64,000 nt of DNA, from contig NZ_JABFDK010000001.1 of NCBI RefSeq assembly GCF_013403865.1, positions 124,001-188,000 of the forward strand, written 5' to 3'. Position numbers and translations under genes: made by a program. The notes below the pieces were generated by a model. The model did no database searches. It was not told where the DNA came from and saw only the letters and a program-made list of their open reading frames with translations. This document shows positions 34,522 to 42,752 of this stretch, one piece after another. This DNA is from Winogradskyella costae. GTDB lineage: Bacteria > Bacteroidota > Bacteroidia > Flavobacteriales > Flavobacteriaceae. The first letter of the stretch is position 1. The number at the start of each line of letters is the position of its first letter.

Positions 34522-35676
34522 CTAAACATGTTTCAACTTTTGTTTAAGCATTTTTGCTGCAGACGTATAACCTCCTTCGGTGCCATCTACAAAGTGAGAA
34601 TGTTTGGTCTTTCGATCTAACACATAACAAGACATCACAGAGGCGTGTGTGATATGAATACCATAAATGATTTTTTTGTCTTTTTCAAGTTGATTTAGAT
34701 ACGTTATAAAAAGATCAATTTTAGATTGTTCAGCTGTAAAAACAGTGTTAATCATACCATCGAGCATAAATGTATGCGATAATTGCCCTATTTGTTTTAA
34801 ATAGTGTTTTCCATCATTTGAAAAGTTCAAATAGAATTTACCGATGAGTGTTGACATCCATTTTTTAAAGACGTAGCTTAATTTTTGCTGATTAAGGCTA
34901 ATCTTCATTTCCTCCCATATATTACGGATACTAAAATTTAATTTTAAATTAGTCGTTTTTATAGGTTGCCTCTTATCAAAAGTCCCAAAGAATCGATCCA
35001 TCTCACTAATAACATCTTTATAAATTCGTCGTTGATCGTCTTCATGTATAGCATCTAGCAATAAACAGACTACTTTTTTTTGAGTTTGAATAGGCTTAAT
35101 CTGCTTCCAGCGACACTCCATGCCTTCTAAATTTAAAAGAGCTTTTTCAAAATGAGTACTACTCTCTTCAAAATTTGTTTTAATTAAGTCTTCAGCCTTT
35201 TTTAAACCATTACCTAATACAATAGGAATCGATAATTGATTGGTTAATTGGTGTTTTGCTAGTTTTAAACCATAGTCTTGACCCCTTAAATAATTAACTG
35301 AAATATGACCGACTCTAAGTATTAAATTCGTGTGATTTTTAATATGAAGACTATAATTATCTAAGATCTGTATAATTCGTTCTAAAAATAAAGTTGGAAT
35401 AATAAATGTCGCTCCATCACCTCCAAAAAAATAGGGTATTTCTATGCTTTGCTTTTCTTTTCTGATAAAATTTAAAACGGAAATTATAGCCCCTGTAGCG
35501 GTTAGATTAACCTGATGGTGCTTACCTTCATCAACCGCTAGTGTAGAATTTAAAATATCAACCACCACAACGTGCCACGTATTGGGCACTTCAGAAAAAT
35601 AAGATTCAGTTTCCAATAATTCTGTAAGAGTATCAGTTGATTTTTTTAGTTTGTTATAAAATTTTATATTTTCCAT
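34522..35676 (-). CDS. DUF3095 protein, nucleotidyl-cyclase-like
   Basis: About 384 residues from ATG 35676; a GTG at 35748 would add 24 residues that do not look conserved. The N-terminal half has WHVVVVDILNSTLAVDEGKHHQVNLTATGAIISVL followed by PYFFGGDGATFIIP, the DUF3095 pattern, which resembles class III cyclase and GGDEF folds (D near the first strand, GGDGA turn). The C-terminal half also fits DUF3095 (SHFVDGTEGGYTSAAKMLKQKL). Whether it makes a cyclic nucleotide is unknown. Confidence 0.75.
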   Translation of the reverse strand: MENIKFYNKLKKSTDTLTELLETESYFSEVPNTWHVVVVDILNSTLAVDEGKHHQVNLTATGAIISVLNFIRKEKQSIEIPYFFGGDGATFIIPTLFLERIIQILDNYSLHIKNHTNLILRVGHISVNYLRGQDYGLKLAKHQLTNQLSIPIVLGNGLKKAEDLIKTNFEESSTHFEKALLNLEGMECRWKQIKPIQTQKKVVCLLLDAIHEDDQRRIYKDVISEMDRFFGTFDKRQPIKTTNLKLNFSIRNIWEEMKISLNQQKLSYVFKKWMSTLIGKFYLNFSNDGKHYLKQIGQLSHTFMLDGMINTVFTAEQSKIDLFITYLNQLEKDKKIIYGIHITHASVMSCYVLDRKTKHSHFVDGTEGGYTSAAKMLKQKLKHV

Positions 35677-35874
35677 TAGTACCAATATAAATTGCTTACT
35701 TTTTTTTGAAATGTTTTTAATCTTTAGTGTGAAGTCAATTTTAAACACACCATATTAATTGTGTTTAAATACTACATATACCAATTATCTTAAATATAGT
35801 CAATTTTAAAACTATTCAACGTTATAAAATAATTGATAATTGTTGTTTTCAACTAAAATATTTACTTCTATTCC

Positions 35875-35911
35875 AAAAAAAATGCACTTACAGTTTTGTA
35901 AGTGCATTTTT
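35875..35911 (-). terminator. Terminator of the M49 peptidase gene
   Basis: TGCACTTACA-GTTT-TGTAAGTGCA is a perfect 10-bp stem flanked by A and T runs, 23 bases beyond the stop codon on the minus strand. Confidence 0.8.
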
Positions 35912-35933
35912 GAAATTTATAATAATTTACAAA

Positions 35934-37970
35934 TTAATTCACATCAGGAAGGTTATTATAATCCTTACTGTATCTTAACATCTGCTCAGAAAATGCATTT
36001 GGCTGTGTTACTTTAATTGCTGTAATTTCGCCAGCATCATCCATTTCTGGAACTAACACAGGATTTACAAAACCACTATATGGTGGAGAAGGAAATTGCT
36101 TGTTACGTTCTAAAACTTCAGCATGAATCGCTTGATCTACTTTTACACCATAACCTTCAACTAAGGCTTCAACAGCAGCGTAATCTCCTTCCGACTTAAT
36201 ACGTTGCGTTTCTCTTAATAATTGTCCGAATAAATCGTGTAATTTTTCGTAATCATTAATATTGAAGTATGTTTTTCCGTCTCTGGTTACTTTTTCAATA
36301 ACGTTGTCTGCTTTTCCTTTTTCGAAAGCCCAAGCCGAAACCCATTGTCTGTTTCTCATGTGTGCTTCTTCAACATCGTCACCTAAATCTAAACGAATTA
36401 ATTGTGTCATTAAACCATTTCTGATATAACCATCAAAAGCTGCTTTCCCCACTTTTTTCCAATCTTCAACTAAACCTAATTCTTGTAATTTAGAATCGTA
36501 TAAATAATATAAACCAACTAAATCTGCACGACCTTCTTCTAAAGTAGAAGCGTAAGTTTTTAATGTTTCTTTAGTCTCACCTACTCCTGGGTTTAATTGC
36601 CCTGAGGCATGACCGATTACTTCGTGCAATGCTGTGTGTAATTTATCGGCTACCTGTCCGTATTCTTCTTCGAGTTGCAACTCTTCTTCATCGTGTACAA
36701 ATTCTTTTAAACGACCAGAACCACCTGCATTATTATACGCATTAATGATGTTTCCTAGGGATACTGATTTACTTCCAACGGCAGCTCTAATCCAGTTCGC
36801 ATTTGGTAAGTTAACACCAATTGGAGTACTTGGAGAGGCATCACCAGCTTCACCAGCAACGTTCACAACTTTATATGTCACACCAACAACACTGTCTTTT
36901 TTGTGTGCTTCCATTAATGGAGAATTATCCTCAAACCATTGTGCGTTTTCAGACAATACAGCCATTTTTGCTGACATGTCAAAATCATTAATCTGCACAA
37001 CAGTTTCATAAGACCCTCTATACCCTAAAGGATCGTTATACACTTCAATAAAACTATTAATGTAATCGATATTACCTTCGGTTGCTGCTGTCCAAGCGAC
37101 GTTATAATCATCCCAAGTTTGTAAATCACCTGTTTTGTAATAGTCAATTAGTAAACCTAAAGCCTCACCTTGTGCTTCATTTTCAGCAACTCCTTGTGCT
37201 TTTTCTAACCACTTTACAATTTCATCTATAGCTGCACCATATAAGCCGCCAGATTTATAAACGCGCTCTTTTAAAACTCCATTTTCTTTTACCAATTGTG
37301 AGTTTAAACCATACGATAATGGCTTATCGGCATCTGGAGAGACTTTCGTTTTGTAGAAATCTGCGACATCTTTATTAGTAACATCCGGACCGTAAAAGTT
37401 AACGGCAGATTCTAAGACATTATCAATACCTTTAGCTTGATTCACTTTTTTAGAATCTTTATCATTAAATAAAACGTCAAACGCTTCACCTTCTAACGTG
37501 GTATTGGTTGCTGCTAATAATTCATTTAAATACTCCTTACCAAAAGCAGGCTTTAATTTAGCGTTAGAATAATGATGGTGAATACCATTACTAAACCAAA
37601 CGCGTTTTAAAAAGCTTTCGAAATTAGACCAATCGTCCGTTGTTTTATCTCCTTCATAGTTGGTATAGATATTCTCTAGAGCATGTCTAATTTTAAGATT
37701 ATGTCTGTAGTTTTGATCCCACATAATATCACGACCTTCAAGACCTGCTTGCGTTAAATAGTAAACTAGTTTTTGTTCTTTTAAACTTAAGTTTTCCCAA
37801 CCTGGTATTTGGTAACGTAAAATTTTAATGTCTGCAAATTCTTCAACATTAAAACTAAAATCCGCTTCAGCAACTTCTACGGTTTCGGTTGGTGCCTCTT
37901 TTGCTTCATTCTTACATGCCACAAGTATGATCGCAAGAAGACAAATTTTAAATAATGATTTTAAATTCAT
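35934..37970 (-). CDS. Dipeptidyl-peptidase III-like zinc peptidase (M49), lipoprotein
   Basis: 678 residues. The signal peptide ends in a lipobox (AIILVACKNEA), so it is lipid-anchored outside the cytoplasm. The M49 zinc motif HEVIGH (HExxxH form) is near residue 448, and the third ligand region EEGRADLVGLYYL near 475. M49 enzymes remove dipeptides from the N-terminus of oligopeptides. Length is close to classical DPP III. A TAnnTTTG element is just upstream. Single gene with its own terminator. Confidence 0.9.
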   Translation of the reverse strand: MNLKSLFKICLLAIILVACKNEAKEAPTETVEVAEADFSFNVEEFADIKILRYQIPGWENLSLKEQKLVYYLTQAGLEGRDIMWDQNYRHNLKIRHALENIYTNYEGDKTTDDWSNFESFLKRVWFSNGIHHHYSNAKLKPAFGKEYLNELLAATNTTLEGEAFDVLFNDKDSKKVNQAKGIDNVLESAVNFYGPDVTNKDVADFYKTKVSPDADKPLSYGLNSQLVKENGVLKERVYKSGGLYGAAIDEIVKWLEKAQGVAENEAQGEALGLLIDYYKTGDLQTWDDYNVAWTAATEGNIDYINSFIEVYNDPLGYRGSYETVVQINDFDMSAKMAVLSENAQWFEDNSPLMEAHKKDSVVGVTYKVVNVAGEAGDASPSTPIGVNLPNANWIRAAVGSKSVSLGNIINAYNNAGGSGRLKEFVHDEEELQLEEEYGQVADKLHTALHEVIGHASGQLNPGVGETKETLKTYASTLEEGRADLVGLYYLYDSKLQELGLVEDWKKVGKAAFDGYIRNGLMTQLIRLDLGDDVEEAHMRNRQWVSAWAFEKGKADNVIEKVTRDGKTYFNINDYEKLHDLFGQLLRETQRIKSEGDYAAVEALVEGYGVKVDQAIHAEVLERNKQFPSPPYSGFVNPVLVPEMDDAGEITAIKVTQPNAFSEQMLRYSKDYNNLPDVN

Positions 37971-37994
37971 ATAATTTATTTATTTAGTTGTACA

Positions 37995-38002
37995 CAAATG
38001 TA
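37995..38002 (-). promoter_or_regulatory. Candidate -7 element of the M49 peptidase gene
   Basis: TACATTTG on the minus strand, matching TAnnTTTG, 25 bases upstream of the start codon. Confidence 0.45.
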
Positions 38003-38030
38003 ATACTTATATCACATATCATAAAATGAC

Positions 38031-38038
38031 TATATTTG
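38031..38038 (+). promoter_or_regulatory. Candidate -7 element of the SRPBCC gene
   Basis: TATATTTG, matching TAnnTTTG, 27 bases before the ATG. Confidence 0.45.
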
Positions 38039-38065
38039 ATAAACCACTAACTATAATCCCTATAA

Positions 38066-39085
38066 ATGAAAGCATTTAAATCCTTCCTCTTATTATTACT
38101 CATCCTTGTCATTGGTGTTTCAATTTATATTGCTGTGCAGCCAAATTCTTACGAAGTTACACGAACACGAACTATAAAAGCACCAACATCTGTTATCTAT
38201 AACACTGTGGTAGATTTTAAGACTTGGGATTCGTGGAGTTCTTGGATTGAAACTAATCCTGAAATAGTGGTGACACTAGGCGATATTACTAAAGGGGTTG
38301 GAGGTTCTTACACATGGAATGAGAAAGGAGATGAAGGCTATATGAGCACGACAGGTGCAAATCCTAATACCTCAATTACACAAGAGATGCAATTTGCAAC
38401 GTACCCAAAATCTGATGTAAATTGGGATTTTGAGGCTAATGAAGATGGCACTACGGATGTGACTTGGACAATTTCTGGCGATAATTTGACTTTTGGATTT
38501 AAAATGTGGTCTGCGTTCTCTGGTGGTATGGAACAGCAAGTTGGTCCTGAATACGAACGCAGTTTAGAGCTTCTAGACAGTGCGGTTCAAGCCGACATGA
38601 AAGTTTACACTATTAATGTTGAAGGTATCACACAACACAGTGGAGGTTATTATTTATATAACACGACGTCCACTAGATTCAATGATTTTGACAAAAAATC
38701 GAAAATCATGTTAGGCGAAGTTGGTGCTTATGCCATTACACATAATATCTCTATGGCCGGTAAACCGTTTATTCTATATAATAAATGGGATGCTGAAAAT
38801 GATGCGATTATATTCTCGGCTTGTATCCCTACAAATTCGAAAATACTTTCTGATGATCCTGAAATTTTAACGGGACAACTAGAATCATTTAAAACTGTAA
38901 AAACGGTTTTAGAAGGTGATTTTTCTAATATGAAGGAAGCCTGGGATGCCACACTGAATTATATTGCAACGAATAATCTCGAAGTGATTGAAGGCGGACC
39001 GATGATTCAGACGTATTTGACGTTACCTGAGAATTATCCTAATCCAGCAGATTGGCGCGCTGAGATTTATTTGGCGGTGAAGTAG
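38066..39085 (+). CDS. SRPBCC domain fused to a GyrI-like effector-binding domain
   Basis: 339 residues. An N-terminal transmembrane or signal helix (FLLLLLILVIGVSIYIAV) is followed by an SRPBCC (polyketide-cyclase-like) domain, about 30-175: RTRTIKAPTSVIYNTVVDFKTWDSWSSW and VTWTISGDNLTFGFKM. A second domain of the GyrI/AraC effector-binding type (about 180-339) ends with PMIQTYLTLPENYPNPADWRAEIYLAVK. Both folds bind hydrophobic small molecules; the protein has no DNA-binding part. Probably a membrane-tethered ligand-binding protein; the ligand is unknown. Confidence 0.8.
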   Translation: MKAFKSFLLLLLILVIGVSIYIAVQPNSYEVTRTRTIKAPTSVIYNTVVDFKTWDSWSSWIETNPEIVVTLGDITKGVGGSYTWNEKGDEGYMSTTGANPNTSITQEMQFATYPKSDVNWDFEANEDGTTDVTWTISGDNLTFGFKMWSAFSGGMEQQVGPEYERSLELLDSAVQADMKVYTINVEGITQHSGGYYLYNTTSTRFNDFDKKSKIMLGEVGAYAITHNISMAGKPFILYNKWDAENDAIIFSACIPTNSKILSDDPEILTGQLESFKTVKTVLEGDFSNMKEAWDATLNYIATNNLEVIEGGPMIQTYLTLPENYPNPADWRAEIYLAVK

Positions 39086-39118
39086 TGTGAAGTGTGAAGT
39101 GTGAAGTGTGAAGTGTGA
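39084..39118 (+). repeat. Five tandem copies of AGTGTGA
   Basis: A perfect 7-bp tandem repeat (5 units, 35 bases) that begins within the stop codon of the SRPBCC gene. Likely slippage-prone, with variable copy number between isolates. Confidence 0.9.
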
Positions 39119-39153
39119 GGTTCAAAAATTATCGCCAGATTTTGAAAAAAAAT

Positions 39154-39188
39154 CACGCTGAGATGCACAAAGACTGATTCGTAATTGA
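39154..39188. repeat. CGCTGAG-type degenerate intergenic repeat, copy 1
   Basis: CGCTGAGATG...AAAGAC...ATTCGTAATT. Related copies lie on the other side of crcB at 39650-39669 and 39703-39725. Confidence 0.5.
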
Positions 39189-39274
39189 CTAAATAACTCT
39201 TTTTAAAACTGATGATTACATATAAAACACGAATAACCAACAACTACCGACTACCAACTAAAAACTAAAAACAA

Positions 39275-39640
39275 TTGAAACAACTTATACTCATATTTCT
39301 TGGAGGTGGCTTTGGTAGCGTACTCCGCTTTGCTATCGGAAAATGGCTTAATAATTCTGAAACCGGAATTCCTTACGGTACGTTTGCGGCTAATATTATT
39401 GGTAGTTTACTAATTGGTGTTATCCTTGGATTGGCTGCTAAAAATGAAACCTTATCTCAGAGTCAAACCTTACTTTTAGCAACCGGGTTTTGTGGTGGTT
39501 TTACAACGTTTTCTACATTTGCTTATGAGAATCATATGTTTTTAAAATCGGGTGACTTTATGAGCTTTGCTATTTATACCATTGCTAGTTTTGTGGTTGG
39601 CTTTTTGGCGGTGTTTTTGGGGATGTTTTTGGTGAAGTAA
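39275..39640 (+). CDS. crcB: Fluoride ion exporter CrcB/Fluc
   Basis: 121 residues with four transmembrane helices. Fluc landmarks: GGGFGSVLRFAIGKW, YGTFAANIIGSLLIG (the conserved Asn) and LLLATGFCGGFTTFSTFAYE with the TFSTF phenylalanine/threonine track. A dual-topology dimer that exports fluoride across the inner membrane. The start is TTG at 39275; no ATG is available near the conserved N-terminus. A fluoride riboswitch was looked for upstream and not seen. Confidence 0.93.
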   Translation: MKQLILIFLGGGFGSVLRFAIGKWLNNSETGIPYGTFAANIIGSLLIGVILGLAAKNETLSQSQTLLLATGFCGGFTTFSTFAYENHMFLKSGDFMSFAIYTIASFVVGFLAVFLGMFLVK

Positions 39641-39649
39641 TTTTTATGT

Positions 39650-39725
39650 CGCTGAGGCGCAAAGACTCAAAGTTGCAGAGTAAAAAAAGTTCCCCGTGAA
39701 GGCGCTGAGATGTAAATTCGTGATT
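39650..39725. repeat. CGCTGAG-type degenerate intergenic repeats, copies 2 and 3
   Basis: CGCTGAGGCGCAAAGACTCA at 39650-39669 and CGCTGAGATGTAAATTCGTG at 39703-39722 share the leading word with copy 1 upstream of crcB. No coding potential. Confidence 0.5.
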
Positions 39726-39814
39726 ATTTAAAGATCTTAAGGCCAATTTGAGACATTAACTTAATATCTCAATATCAAATAACTATATTCCATATTGACA
39801 CTGAACACTAAAAC

Positions 39815-40183
39815 CTACCCTTTCTTATAGAACCCTTTTTCCTTCAATCCTTCTACTTCTTTCAATATTGAAATAAAAACAGAATCATCAATATCTTCTA
39901 GTGTTTTATAGCGTAATGATTTAACCACTTTCCTATTTTCGGAAATTAAATACGCATCCCATTGTTTTGATAAATGTGCGGAATGCCAAAAGCCAACATC
40001 AACGTAATCTTTACTTTTATTGAGGTAGCAGATTGGTCGCTTATCTATATAATAGCATGGCATTCTCCATTTGTATAATAAATCAGCTTCTGGTAAGGTA
40101 TACTCAACCAATACTTGCAAATGCATACATATGGATTTGAAAGGTTCTTGCTGTTTTAGGATGTGTGCTTCGGCCGGATTCAA
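39815..40183 (-). CDS. DUF1801 (YdhG-like) protein
   Basis: 122 residues. LLYKWRMPCYYIDKRPICYLNKSKDYVDVGFWHSAHLSKQWDAYLISENRKVVKSLRY fits the DUF1801 fold, found in small frataxin-like proteins of unknown function. It begins with TTG at 40183; a stop lies upstream in frame and no suitable ATG is seen. Single gene. Confidence 0.75.
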   Translation of the reverse strand: MNPAEAHILKQQEPFKSICMHLQVLVEYTLPEADLLYKWRMPCYYIDKRPICYLNKSKDYVDVGFWHSAHLSKQWDAYLISENRKVVKSLRYKTLEDIDDSVFISILKEVEGLKEKGFYKKG

Positions 40184-40214
40184 AACTGGAATAATTTTTG
40201 TCTAAATTAGTAAT

Positions 40215-41189
40215 ATGAAAACATTTCTGCTAGTCTTTTTTATATTTTCAGTACAACTGGTGTGCTCTCAAAATTACAAGATGATCGATTCGCTTGTAAA
40301 CACTTATCCTACAAAATTTAAGTCAATCGAAAGCCTTGCTGATAGAATTAGAACAGATTTTAAAACAGAATTAGAGAGAACTAGAGCTGCATATTACTGG
40401 CTTGCTAATAATATTACTTACGATTACAAAGCTTTAAGAAAGAAAAAGAAAACCAAAACAATAAAAGCCAAATCAAAATTAGAACTTGAATTGAAGCTAT
40501 ATCAATACAATCACAGGGTTGCTGAGAAAACATTAAGAAAGAAATCTGCCGTATGTGAAGGATATGCTCAACTATTAAATTATACATTATCTGAATTAGA
40601 TATTATATCTGTTGTTATACCTGGTTATGCCAAACGCTTTGCTAATGAAATAGGACGGAAAAGAAGTAATTCTAACCACGCTTGGAATGCTGTGAAACTT
40701 GACCAAAAATGGTATTTAATTGATGTGACTTGGTCTACAGGAAATAGTATTTATAACGACAATTTCTTTAATTTTTCTGACACTTATTTTATGATTAACC
40801 CAGAAAAATTAATTCTATCTCATTTTCCAAATGATAGTCAATGGCAGTTACTAGAAAAACCAATTTCAAGAGTTGACTATTTTAATTTTCCTGCCGTATA
40901 TGAAGCATATCATAAATCTGAACTTAAGCTTCAGGATAGAACGACTGGTTATATTATCACAAAAACCGATTCTATGATTCATTTATATTTTACTAAAATT
41001 GATATTAAGAAAAACTATTATTACTCGTTTGATGGAATAAGTAGATCTGATAAAATAGAATTTATAGAATTAGACGGATTATATAAAGTCAGCATACCTT
41101 ACAGTTTCAAAAGACGAAGAAATTTAGCGATATCTGACGGTCAGGTGGTATTAATGAAGTTCAAAATAAAACTCTTCAAAGACCAATAA
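40215..41189 (+). CDS. Secreted transglutaminase-like protein
   Basis: 324 residues with a signal peptide (MKTFLLVFFIFSVQLVCSQ). The transglutaminase-like core is present: catalytic cysteine in KKSAVCEGYAQLLNYTL, histidine in NHAWNAVKLDQKWYLIDVTWSTG with the following aspartate. A highly basic insert KKKKTKTIKAKSK precedes the cysteine. Family members act as cysteine proteases or peptide N-glycanases, or are inactive; the triad is intact here. Divergent from the DUF1801 gene. Confidence 0.85.
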   Translation: MKTFLLVFFIFSVQLVCSQNYKMIDSLVNTYPTKFKSIESLADRIRTDFKTELERTRAAYYWLANNITYDYKALRKKKKTKTIKAKSKLELELKLYQYNHRVAEKTLRKKSAVCEGYAQLLNYTLSELDIISVVIPGYAKRFANEIGRKRSNSNHAWNAVKLDQKWYLIDVTWSTGNSIYNDNFFNFSDTYFMINPEKLILSHFPNDSQWQLLEKPISRVDYFNFPAVYEAYHKSELKLQDRTTGYIITKTDSMIHLYFTKIDIKKNYYYSFDGISRSDKIEFIELDGLYKVSIPYSFKRRRNLAISDGQVVLMKFKIKLFKDQ

Positions 41190-41228
41190 CTCAATAATCA
41201 TAAAACTAATCTTTATTTCAAGTCCAGT

Positions 41229-41582
41229 TCAAAACAATCCAATTAAACCAATCACAATTAGACCAATTCCAATAATAGCTTTAAAAGGCATTAGCTTCGC
41301 AGAAAGTGTTCTTAAGCTCACCTCTAAAGCAGGTACTTTCCCGAATACATGTGTTAAAAGTAAAATTCCTCCTAGGATACTTACGATGTTAAATAATAGG
41401 CCATCCCAAAATTCGAGTATAGCTAAAATAATAAGTGCGAGTCCGATGATGGTATCAAAAGGAGCTAAAACGCCTGCTATTTTATTAAAAAAATTATGCT
41501 CACCATCCCATTTATCAAGGGTTGCAAGACCAAGTAAGATGCCACCTGAAATATTTGCTATAGCTAAAAGTAATTCGATCAT
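41229..41582 (-). CDS. Small four-helix membrane protein with internal repeat
   Basis: 117 residues, nearly all hydrophobic, with four helices. The two halves look related: the segments LAPFDTIIGLALIILAI and LMPFKAIIGIGLIVIGL line up. Function unknown. It is divergent from the membrane protein gene at 41690. Confidence 0.6.
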   Translation of the reverse strand: MIELLLAIANISGGILLGLATLDKWDGEHNFFNKIAGVLAPFDTIIGLALIILAILEFWDGLLFNIVSILGGILLLTHVFGKVPALEVSLRTLSAKLMPFKAIIGIGLIVIGLIGLF

Positions 41583-41663
41583 TGTGATTATGTCATTTAC
41601 ATGTTGATTTATAAATTTAACGAAATCTCGAAAATAAACTTGCGCAAACCGAATTATTTATTT

Positions 41664-41682
41664 TACTTTGTATTTCAAAGTA
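41664..41682. promoter_or_regulatory. Palindromic operator candidate, copy 1
   Basis: TACTTTG-TATTT-CAAAGTA, a perfect 7-bp dyad ending 7 bases before the ATG of the membrane protein gene. It recurs before the DUF4153/4173 gene (42718-42734), with the winged-helix regulator gene between the two sites. Confidence 0.6.
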
Positions 41683-41689
41683 CTTTAAT

Positions 41690-42298
41690 ATGAGCGAGAA
41701 AGATTATTTAAAAGACATTACTGAGATTAAGAATCTCATGAATAAATCATCTCGATTTATTTCCTTGAGTGGACTATCTGGAATTCTTGCTGGAATATAC
41801 GCGTTAATTGGCGCTGCCATAACCTATTGGTTGGTTACAACATACAGCTATGGCACTTTAAAGCTTGATGGTTGGATTTTTGAAACCGTATTACTCATTT
41901 TATTCTTAGTAGCCTTTTTTAGTGCGTTAACTGGCATTGTTCTTACCACAAGAAAGGCAAAAAAAACAGGTGAAAAAATATGGGATAATTCGTCTAAGCG
42001 CTTATTGGTGAATTTTCTAATACCTTTGATTGCTGGAGGACTTTATACTTTAATCATCTTAAGTCAAGGTAAATATGGACAAACGGGAGGCTTAATGCTT
42101 ATTTTTTATGGTTTAGCATTAATCAATGCCTCTAAATACAGTATTGGAGATATAAAATATTTGGGATTTGTTCAAATTATATTAGGATTAGCAGCTGCTA
42201 TTTATCCTGGTTATGGTTTTTGGCTTTGGGTCATTGGCTTTGGAGTAATGCATATTGTATATGGAACTTGGATGCATTTTAAATATGATGTAAAGTGA
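41690..42298 (+). CDS. Six-helix membrane protein of unknown function
   Basis: 202 residues. After a soluble N-terminus (MSEKDYLKDITEIKNLMNKSSRF) there are about six membrane helices. A GY-rich C-terminal part (AAAIYPGYGFWLWVIGFGVMHIVYGTWMHFKYDVK) is seen. No family recognised with confidence. Preceded directly by the ACTTTG/CAAAGT palindrome and followed by the regulator gene, so it is probably under that regulator's control. Confidence 0.65.
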   Translation: MSEKDYLKDITEIKNLMNKSSRFISLSGLSGILAGIYALIGAAITYWLVTTYSYGTLKLDGWIFETVLLILFLVAFFSALTGIVLTTRKAKKTGEKIWDNSSKRLLVNFLIPLIAGGLYTLIILSQGKYGQTGGLMLIFYGLALINASKYSIGDIKYLGFVQIILGLAAAIYPGYGFWLWVIGFGVMHIVYGTWMHFKYDVK

Positions 42299-42359
42299 GC
42301 AGGTAGTATCGCAAAAAAAATGAAGACTGAAGACTTGAAATTAACAACAAACAATAAAA

Positions 42360-42653
42360 TTGAGCATAATAACGAACATAAATAAACTTTTTGATCATAG
42401 AATACGACTCGGCATTATGTCGGTTCTTATGGTAAACGAGTATGCCGATTTTAAAATGTTGAAAGAATTATTAGGAGCCACAGATGGTAATTTGGCAAGC
42501 CATACCAAAGCCTTAGAAAAAGCGGAATACATTTTAGTTGAGAAACAATTTATAGGTCGAAAACCGAATACAAGATACAGTGCTACGAAACTAGGAAAAT
42601 TAGAATTTAAAAAACATATTGAAGCTCTTGAAAAATTAATCAATAAAACATAA
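42360..42653 (+). CDS. Winged-helix transcriptional regulator (HTH_34 type)
   Basis: 97 residues. FDHRIRLGIMSVLMVNEYADFKMLKELLGATDGNLASHTKALEKAEYILVEKQFIGRKPNTRYSATKLGKLEFKKHIEAL is the winged helix-turn-helix of the MarR/ArsR-like PF13601 group, which contains only the DNA-binding domain. The start is TTG at 42360. It lies between two copies of an ACTTTG-N5-CAAAGT dyad, which makes it the obvious candidate to bind them. Confidence 0.88.
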   Translation: MSIITNINKLFDHRIRLGIMSVLMVNEYADFKMLKELLGATDGNLASHTKALEKAEYILVEKQFIGRKPNTRYSATKLGKLEFKKHIEALEKLINKT

Positions 42654-42662
42654 AATCAACGT

Positions 42663-42712
42663 TCGACTATCCTCAACAAGATAGTCGAAAAATTAAACTC
42701 TTTTTTTTTACT
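42663..42712 (+). terminator. Terminator after the winged-helix regulator
   Basis: TCGACTATC-CTCAACAA-GATAGTCGA perfect 9-bp stem, followed after a short spacer by a run of T. It separates the regulator from the downstream operon. Confidence 0.75.
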
Positions 42713-42717
42713 CATTT

Positions 42718-42734
42718 ACTTTGAATTTCAAAGT
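42718..42734. promoter_or_regulatory. Palindromic operator candidate, copy 2
   Basis: ACTTTG-AATTT-CAAAGT, a perfect 6-bp dyad (7 if the flanking T/A pair is counted), 18 bases before the ATG of the seven-gene operon. The left half resembles the -7 word, so binding could block the promoter. Confidence 0.6.
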
Positions 42735-42752
42735 ACTTTAAAATAATCAATC

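Noticed and set aside
39086..39274. Fluoride riboswitch before crcB
   Set aside because: The conserved crcB riboswitch core (GATGG ... CCG with pseudoknot) is not seen; only repeats and AT-rich sequence.
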